Of a stretch of 64,000 nt of DNA, positions 59,827 through 64,000 are shown piece after piece (the first letter of the stretch is position 1; each line of letters opens with the position of its first letter). The stretch covers positions 1,860,001 through 1,924,000 of the forward strand of contig NZ_CP036291.1 in NCBI RefSeq assembly GCF_007750855.1. The letters are read 5' to 3'. Below the pieces are notes generated by a model. That model was not told the origin of the DNA, searched no databases, and worked only from the letters and a program-made list of their open reading frames with translations. Both the position numbers and the translations under genes were made by a program. This stretch comes from Pirellulimonas nuda (lineage in GTDB: Bacteria > Planctomycetota > Planctomycetia > Pirellulales > Lacipirellulaceae).

Positions 59827-60309
59827 TTACGAAGAAAGATCAAGCCGCGCCGCGCCGCTAGCATCCTCCGCGGCGACGGGCCGGGGGGGGCCCGCGGTAT
59901 GGTGAGCGCGGTAGGCGCCCGCGGCGCCGGCGGCACAGTGCGCTTGCCGAAGCTGCTGCCCCACGTCGTCGCGGCGAGATCGCATGCGGGCCTCTTGTTG
60001 CTCTTCCATCGCGACAATCTCGGCCAACAGCCTGGCGCATTCCTGCGATTCGCTCGCGGCAAGGGCGCGCTTCTGCGGCGAAGACCACGTCCGGTCCTCC
60101 GGCGCCTGGTCGCGGAAGGGCGCCATCGCCCGCTCGATCTGACCCAACGCATCGACCAACTGCTGCTTGGCGGAGAGCAGCCTCAGCAGGTTGGCGGTGT
60201 CGCCCGAGTCCACCAGGTCGGCCTGACGCAGCCCCACGGCGTGCAGTTGGCGCAGCACCTGGAGCTTGCGGTGGATAAGCGTGGCGAGCTCGTCGGTGGA
60301 TGCGGTCAT
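59827..60309 (-). CDS. FlgN-like flagellar export chaperone
   Basis: 160 residues from the ATG at 60309 (MTASTDELATLIHRKLQVLR). Helical throughout, with RQLHAVGLRQADLVDSGDTA and LLRLLSAKQQLVDALGQIER, the FlgN pattern (K..L...L..AL). FlgN escorts the hook-associated proteins FlgK and FlgL. Position at the head of the HK-RR pair fits a flagellar gene. The last ~30 residues are Pro/Ala-rich and may be disordered. Confidence 0.75.
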   Translation of the reverse strand: MTASTDELATLIHRKLQVLRQLHAVGLRQADLVDSGDTANLLRLLSAKQQLVDALGQIERAMAPFRDQAPEDRTWSSPQKRALAASESQECARLLAEIVAMEEQQEARMRSRRDDVGQQLRQAHCAAGAAGAYRAHHTAGPPRPVAAEDASGAARLDLSS

Positions 60310-60338
60310 AGGCGCTCTTGCTCTACACGCGGGATTCA

Positions 60339-60427
60339 CTAGCCGCCGGGCTACGCCCCGGCGGGGCGGCTCGCTGGTTGCGCTAACTCAGGGGCGCCCA
60401 CGGGGCGTCGCCCGTCGGCTATTGGGG
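60339..60427. repeat. Palindromic repeat pair, family A, before flgN
   Basis: Left arm (60339-60371) begins CTAGCCGCCGGGCTACGCCC. Right arm (60391-60427), in reverse complement, begins CCCCCAATAGCCGACGGGCG. The arms are inverted and pair imperfectly. Same core as at 2516-2544 and 41903-41994. It fills the gap between the TPR gene and flgN. Confidence 0.7.
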
Positions 60428-60445
60428 GCTCTCTTCTACGGATTG

Positions 60446-62821
60446 TCACCACCTCCCCATCTCGTCCAGCAGCATCCGCCACTCGTCCTGCTTCAGGTTG
60501 GTGCTGCTGGCGAAGTCGGTCTCGGGGGGGAGCCGCTCAAGCAGTTCCTGCGCCTGCTTGACGGTCAGCCGCGCCTTGATCGGGTCGCGCAGGCGCCGCC
60601 AGCAGAGCGAGATCTCTACCAGCGTCTCCAGCACGAACGGCTGGTCCTGATACAGGGTAGAGACGTTCGAGTACATGTCGATCGCGTCCTTGTAGCGCTC
60701 CAGGTCGAAGAGCACTGACCCCTGCATCATGTAGCAGTTGCGCAGCATCGCACGCGAAAGGTCGTCGATAGCGCCCCCGAGCGTGATTTCTTTTTGCACC
60801 GCGCTGTACAGCCGCAGCGCCTCGCTCAGGCGCGCGTGGGCCAGCTCCCGCGCCTTTTCACGCTCGGCCAGCGCGGGGGCGTCGACCGCCGCCGCCATCG
60901 GGGCCGCCGCCGAGTGGCGGTATGACTCGGCCGTGAGGTAGCGGGCCAACTGCGCCTCCTGCGATCCCGGGTACCGCAGCACGTACTCTTCAAGCTTGTC
61001 GGAAGCCTCGGCGTGCCTGCCCTGCTCGTGCAGCAGCCGCCCCAGCTCCAGCAGAGAGTCTCGCCACTCGGCGCTGCGGGGGGCCAGTGTCCCGCCGACC
61101 AGGTTGTCACGCAGCAACGCCTCGGCGCGCTCGCTCTTGCCGCGGGCCTGGTAGGCGCGGGCGCAGTCGAGCCGCGCCTGATAGCTAGCGGCGTCGTTGG
61201 GGTAGAACTCGATGCACTCCTCCAGCGCAGCAATCGCGGCGTCGGTCGATCCCAGCCCGAGCTGCGCCTGCCCCATCCGCAACAGCGCCTGTGCGCCGCG
61301 TCGTTTGGTCTCCTCGTTCAGGTAGCGACGCAAGATCCGCGCGGCGCTGGTGAAGCTGTGGCCGCTCAGGTAGGCCTCCGAGGACCGCCACAAGTACTCG
61401 GGGTACTCGGCCGTGGCGTAGCGGATCTCCGCGAGCCGTTCGTAGTTCTGCCCGGCCTCGCGGAGGCGCCGATAGCCCTCGTGTTGGGTCGGCTCGTCGG
61501 GGGCCGCCAGCAACGCTTCGCCCCAGGCCGCCAGCGTGTCGGCGCGCAACTCGGCCTGTTCGCCCGGCTCAAGCAGGGACCCCATGTCGCCTAGTAGGGA
61601 GATCGCGTCCTCAAATCGGCCCGCCCGCACCAGTTTGGCGCCCGCGTCGATCAAGCTCTTCCGCAGCTCGTGCTTCGGCGCCAGCTCGCTGCGGATGGTC
61701 GGCACGTCGGCCAGCAGCAGCAGCGACCGGCGGTACGACTCCGTTGCCAACGCCTGGTTGCCGGCCGCGAGGGCCATGTCGCCTTCGGCGATCGCGGCGG
61801 CCACCGATTCTGCGCAGGCGCCGAAGCTCCGCCGCAGAACCTCGTAGCTCTGCTGCGCTTCGTCGGGGCGTCCCCGCAGCTCCGCCACCCGGCCGGCCAA
61901 GAGCCTGGCCGCCCGTGTCGGGCCCGTTGCTAGCTTGTCCAGCGATTCTGCACGCTTGATCTCTTCAACGGCTAGTTCCAGCAACTCGGCGCGCTGCGGT
62001 CCCTCGGCGGCGCGGGCGGCGCCGATTTGCGCGGCGGCCCGGGCCACCGCCCGGCGGGCGGCCAGGTCGGGCGGAACCTCGTCGGTCAACTCCGTCAGCG
62101 CCTCGCTGTAACGCGAGAGCGCGTTGAGCGCCTCCGCCTTGCGGAGCTTCGCCTCGACACGTTCTGGGTCGTTCGGGTCGGCCCCTTCCTCCGAGAGGAT
62201 GCGATCCAGCCGCTCGATCGCTTCTGCGTAACGCGGCGGGGAAGAGAAAAAGTAGGATTCTGCAATCAGCCGGTTCGCGAGCTGCGGCTCGGTGCAGCCC
62301 AGCTCGATCGCTTCTTCGAGCGCCTCCTTCCCTTGCTCTAGCTGATCACTCTCGACCAGGCTGAAGCCCAGCAGGAACGCCGCGTCGGCCTCACGCTCTT
62401 CCGGGAGCCCAAGGATCTGCGCCTGCTGCAGGTAGCGGGCCGCGGAAGCGTAGCCGTTTTTTCTTCGTTCGGGGGACCACTCTGCCTTGGCGCGTGCGGC
62501 CTGCGAAGCCCCCAGCACGTACAGCACCCCGCCCGGCGGGCCGTCGGTTGGCTCGAGACTGCCGTGCAGTTGGTCGGCGATCAGGCCGGCCGTCTCCCAT
62601 TCGCCCTCGTCCAGGGCGCGGAGGGCCCTGGGGAGCGTGAGGGCCTGCCGCTGGAGCGCCAGCCTGGCGGTCGCCAGCCACGCCACGATCGTGCCCAGCA
62701 CCACCGCCCCCAGCGTCGCGGCGATCGCTAGTTGACGCATCCGGCTTGCGCCGGCCCAGGCCCGGGCGCGGGAGAGCAACCCCGGCCGGCTAGGCGTTGG
62801 TAGCGCGTCGGGCTCTTTCAT
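60446..62821 (-). CDS. Long membrane-anchored TPR protein upstream of the flagellar genes
   Basis: 791 residues from the ATG at 62821 (MKEPDALPTPSRPG). A short cytoplasmic part and one membrane helix (LAIAATLGAVVLGTIVAWLA, about 51-70) are followed by TPR-like repeats to the end (RALRALDEGEWETAGLIADQ; RYSEALTELTDEVPPDLAAR; ARKLEEYVLRYPGSQE-like units; SAKLEEY). The repeats should be periplasmic. No enzyme domain. It is the gene just upstream of flgN on the same strand; the 136-base gap holds a family A repeat, so linkage to the flagellar system is possible but unproven. Confidence 0.83.
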   Translation of the reverse strand: MKEPDALPTPSRPGLLSRARAWAGASRMRQLAIAATLGAVVLGTIVAWLATARLALQRQALTLPRALRALDEGEWETAGLIADQLHGSLEPTDGPPGGVLYVLGASQAARAKAEWSPERRKNGYASAARYLQQAQILGLPEEREADAAFLLGFSLVESDQLEQGKEALEEAIELGCTEPQLANRLIAESYFFSSPPRYAEAIERLDRILSEEGADPNDPERVEAKLRKAEALNALSRYSEALTELTDEVPPDLAARRAVARAAAQIGAARAAEGPQRAELLELAVEEIKRAESLDKLATGPTRAARLLAGRVAELRGRPDEAQQSYEVLRRSFGACAESVAAAIAEGDMALAAGNQALATESYRRSLLLLADVPTIRSELAPKHELRKSLIDAGAKLVRAGRFEDAISLLGDMGSLLEPGEQAELRADTLAAWGEALLAAPDEPTQHEGYRRLREAGQNYERLAEIRYATAEYPEYLWRSSEAYLSGHSFTSAARILRRYLNEETKRRGAQALLRMGQAQLGLGSTDAAIAALEECIEFYPNDAASYQARLDCARAYQARGKSERAEALLRDNLVGGTLAPRSAEWRDSLLELGRLLHEQGRHAEASDKLEEYVLRYPGSQEAQLARYLTAESYRHSAAAPMAAAVDAPALAEREKARELAHARLSEALRLYSAVQKEITLGGAIDDLSRAMLRNCYMMQGSVLFDLERYKDAIDMYSNVSTLYQDQPFVLETLVEISLCWRRLRDPIKARLTVKQAQELLERLPPETDFASSTNLKQDEWRMLLDEMGRW

Positions 62822-62932
62822 CGGCGCCTCGTGTCGCTGCGATCGTGGAAACGCGGTCGCTTCTAGCGACCCTGCGACGCCGGAGTCAATCGCGACCCGC
62901 GGCACGCGGCGCCGCCGCTCACAAAGCTAGCA

Positions 62933-64000
62933 TCAGCGGGCGAGCGGGGTCGGAAGGAACGTTTCCTGCCGCACGCCGAGGCGGTCTTCGCTCCCCAGGT
63001 AGAACAGGGCGGCGCCCACCTGCGCGGTCGACAGCACCTCGGCGCCCCCGGCGTGGTAGCTGGCGGAGACCTCGTCGATCGGGTCGGCAAGCGAACCGCT
63101 CACGACGGCGACCTCGGGTGAGCACCACGCACAGAACCCGGGGGGGTCGCTCCGCGGGCTGCCGTGGTGGGGCGTCATCACCACCGTGCAGTCGTACTTT
63201 TCCTGCGCCACCACCTGCCGCATGCCGGCGCCCTCGAGGTCGCCCGTGAGCAGGACCCGGGCGCCGCCGTACTCAAGCCCCAAGACGACGCTGTTTGCGT
63301 TGTCTGTATCGATCACCCCCAAGGCGGTGGGGTGGAGCAGTTCGCCCGTGAGCGGACCGATCTTGATTTGTTCCCCCAGCTCGACGGTGCGTATCGGCAC
63401 GCCGCGAGACTTCAGCAGCCTGCGGAGCTCTACCGGCGCCGAGGCGTCGGTCGGGTCGTCCCAACGCGGGAACATCACGGACGAAACCAGCGTCGCGCCG
63501 ATGCTGAAGCGTTCGGCGAGTTCGGGGACCGCGTTGAAGTGGTCGATGTCTGCGTGGGAGAGCACCAGCACGTCGATCCGCCGCTCGCCCCGGCTCCAGA
63601 GGTACGCCGCGATCGCCTCCGCCGCTCCCTCTGGGGAGCTGAGCGCGCCGGCGTCGTACATCAACACGCCCCCGCCGGGGGGGCGGACCACGACGCACGC
63701 GCCGTGGCCGACCGAGAGGAACGCGACCTCCGTCTCATCGCGCAGGGTCTCCTGCCACGCGGCCGGCAAGAACGCCGCGGCGAGCCACACCGGCGCCCCC
63801 CAAACGGTCAGTCGCACCAGCCCGGGCGATCGGCGCCCGAAGTAGGCAAGCGCCACCAGCCCGTAGAACCCGGCGATCCACCAGCCGTAGGGCGCCGGCG
63901 ACCAGAAGTGGCTGCCGGGGGTGCGCTGCGCGACGCCCGTCGCCCAGAGCAACGTCCAGGCGGCGTGGTCGCAGAGCCACGCCAGCGGCGCGCCGAGGCC
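62933..64000 (-). CDS. comEC: ComEC/Rec2-type protein, C-terminal part (partial)
   Basis: 356 codons; the frame is open to the window edge, so the N-terminus is missing. The visible part begins with membrane segments (GWWIAGFYGLVALAYFG; VWGAPVWLAAAFLP) and ends with a metallo-beta-lactamase-like domain: VGHGACVVVRPPGGGVLMYD, LVLSHADIDHFNAV (HxDxDH metal motif), VLLTGDLEGAGM and VVMTPHHGS. This is the C-terminal half of ComEC, the inner-membrane channel for DNA uptake, where the hydrolase domain is proposed to degrade one strand. A free-standing hydrolase is less likely given the membrane helices. Confidence 0.88.
   Translation of the reverse strand, partial: GLGAPLAWLCDHAAWTLLWATGVAQRTPGSHFWSPAPYGWWIAGFYGLVALAYFGRRSPGLVRLTVWGAPVWLAAAFLPAAWQETLRDETEVAFLSVGHGACVVVRPPGGGVLMYDAGALSSPEGAAEAIAAYLWSRGERRIDVLVLSHADIDHFNAVPELAERFSIGATLVSSVMFPRWDDPTDASAPVELRRLLKSRGVPIRTVELGEQIKIGPLTGELLHPTALGVIDTDNANSVVLGLEYGGARVLLTGDLEGAGMRQVVAQEKYDCTVVMTPHHGSPRSDPPGFCAWCSPEVAVVSGSLADPIDEVSASYHAGGAEVLSTAQVGAALFYLGSEDRLGVRQETFLPTPLAR

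Noticed and set aside
1..64000. CRISPR arrays, rRNA or tRNA genes, prophage or insertion sequences
   Set aside because: No regularly spaced direct repeats, no conserved rRNA stretches, no tRNA cloverleaf that I could find by eye, and no transposase, integrase or phage structural gene.

Overview
The window is about 64 kb of GC-rich DNA that reads as the chromosome of a planctomycete, probably of the Pirellulales. Supporting features are a DUF1559 prepilin-like protein, a DUF1343/NamZ protein, an ECF-type sigma factor translationally coupled to a PknB-type kinase with TPRs, secreted proteins carrying the N-terminal 'LE.R..MDG' type motif, a sulfotransferase, several very long TPR proteins, and many short palindromic intergenic repeats. 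The assignment is an inference from gene content; no rRNA or tRNA gene is visible.

Layout. 1-2500: a partial coiled-coil gene and a DUF6384-like membrane protein (minus), divergent from a helical, distantly TelA-like protein (plus). 2549-6979: a zinc-ribbon membrane protein, an FAD amine oxidase (SolA type), a glycine-zipper protein, a cold-shock protein and a secreted Gly/Tyr-rich protein. 7088-9447: NamZ-type muramidase and DUF1559 protein. 9704-18392: a plus-strand cluster of sigma factor, kinase, an anchored surface protein and a large beta-propeller/cadherin-like surface protein. 18476-24673: TerC, MtnC, RuvC and CysS (minus), then an MDR/SDR dehydrogenase pair (plus). 24701-25978: a small accessory patch (DUF1643 and a PIN toxin/antitoxin pair). 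26029-33406: a minus-strand cluster that starts with an ECF sigma factor, passes through a small protein and two TPR proteins, and ends in ExbB, ExbD, ExbD. 33653-37173: two membrane proteins sharing a repeated domain, and a sulfotransferase.

37360-60309 is a nearly complete flagellar cluster on the minus strand. In transcription order: flgN, histidine kinase, sigma-54 response regulator, a clear -24/-12 promoter, flgB, flgC, fliE, fliF, fliG, fliH, fliI, fliJ, a MotE-like gene, fliK, flgD, flgE, flbD, motA, motB, fliL, fliN, fliO, fliP, fliQ, fliR, flhB. A long TPR membrane protein lies just upstream. fliM, normally between fliL and fliN, is not there, and flhA, flagellin and the hook-associated proteins are not in the window. 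The last gene (62933-64000) is the C-terminal part of a ComEC-type protein that runs off the edge.

The most interesting points are: (1) the hook protein FlgE and the hook-cap protein FlgD carry the same Fn3-like insert, recognisable by a K/VRIYRT/N motif, in three copies; (2) a two-component/sigma-54 flagellar control circuit whose promoter can be read directly; (3) the missing fliM; (4) a duplicated C-terminal segment in CysS; (5) the sigma/TPR/ExbB-ExbD-ExbD cluster; and (6) at least four families of short palindromic repeats, several of them inside operons.
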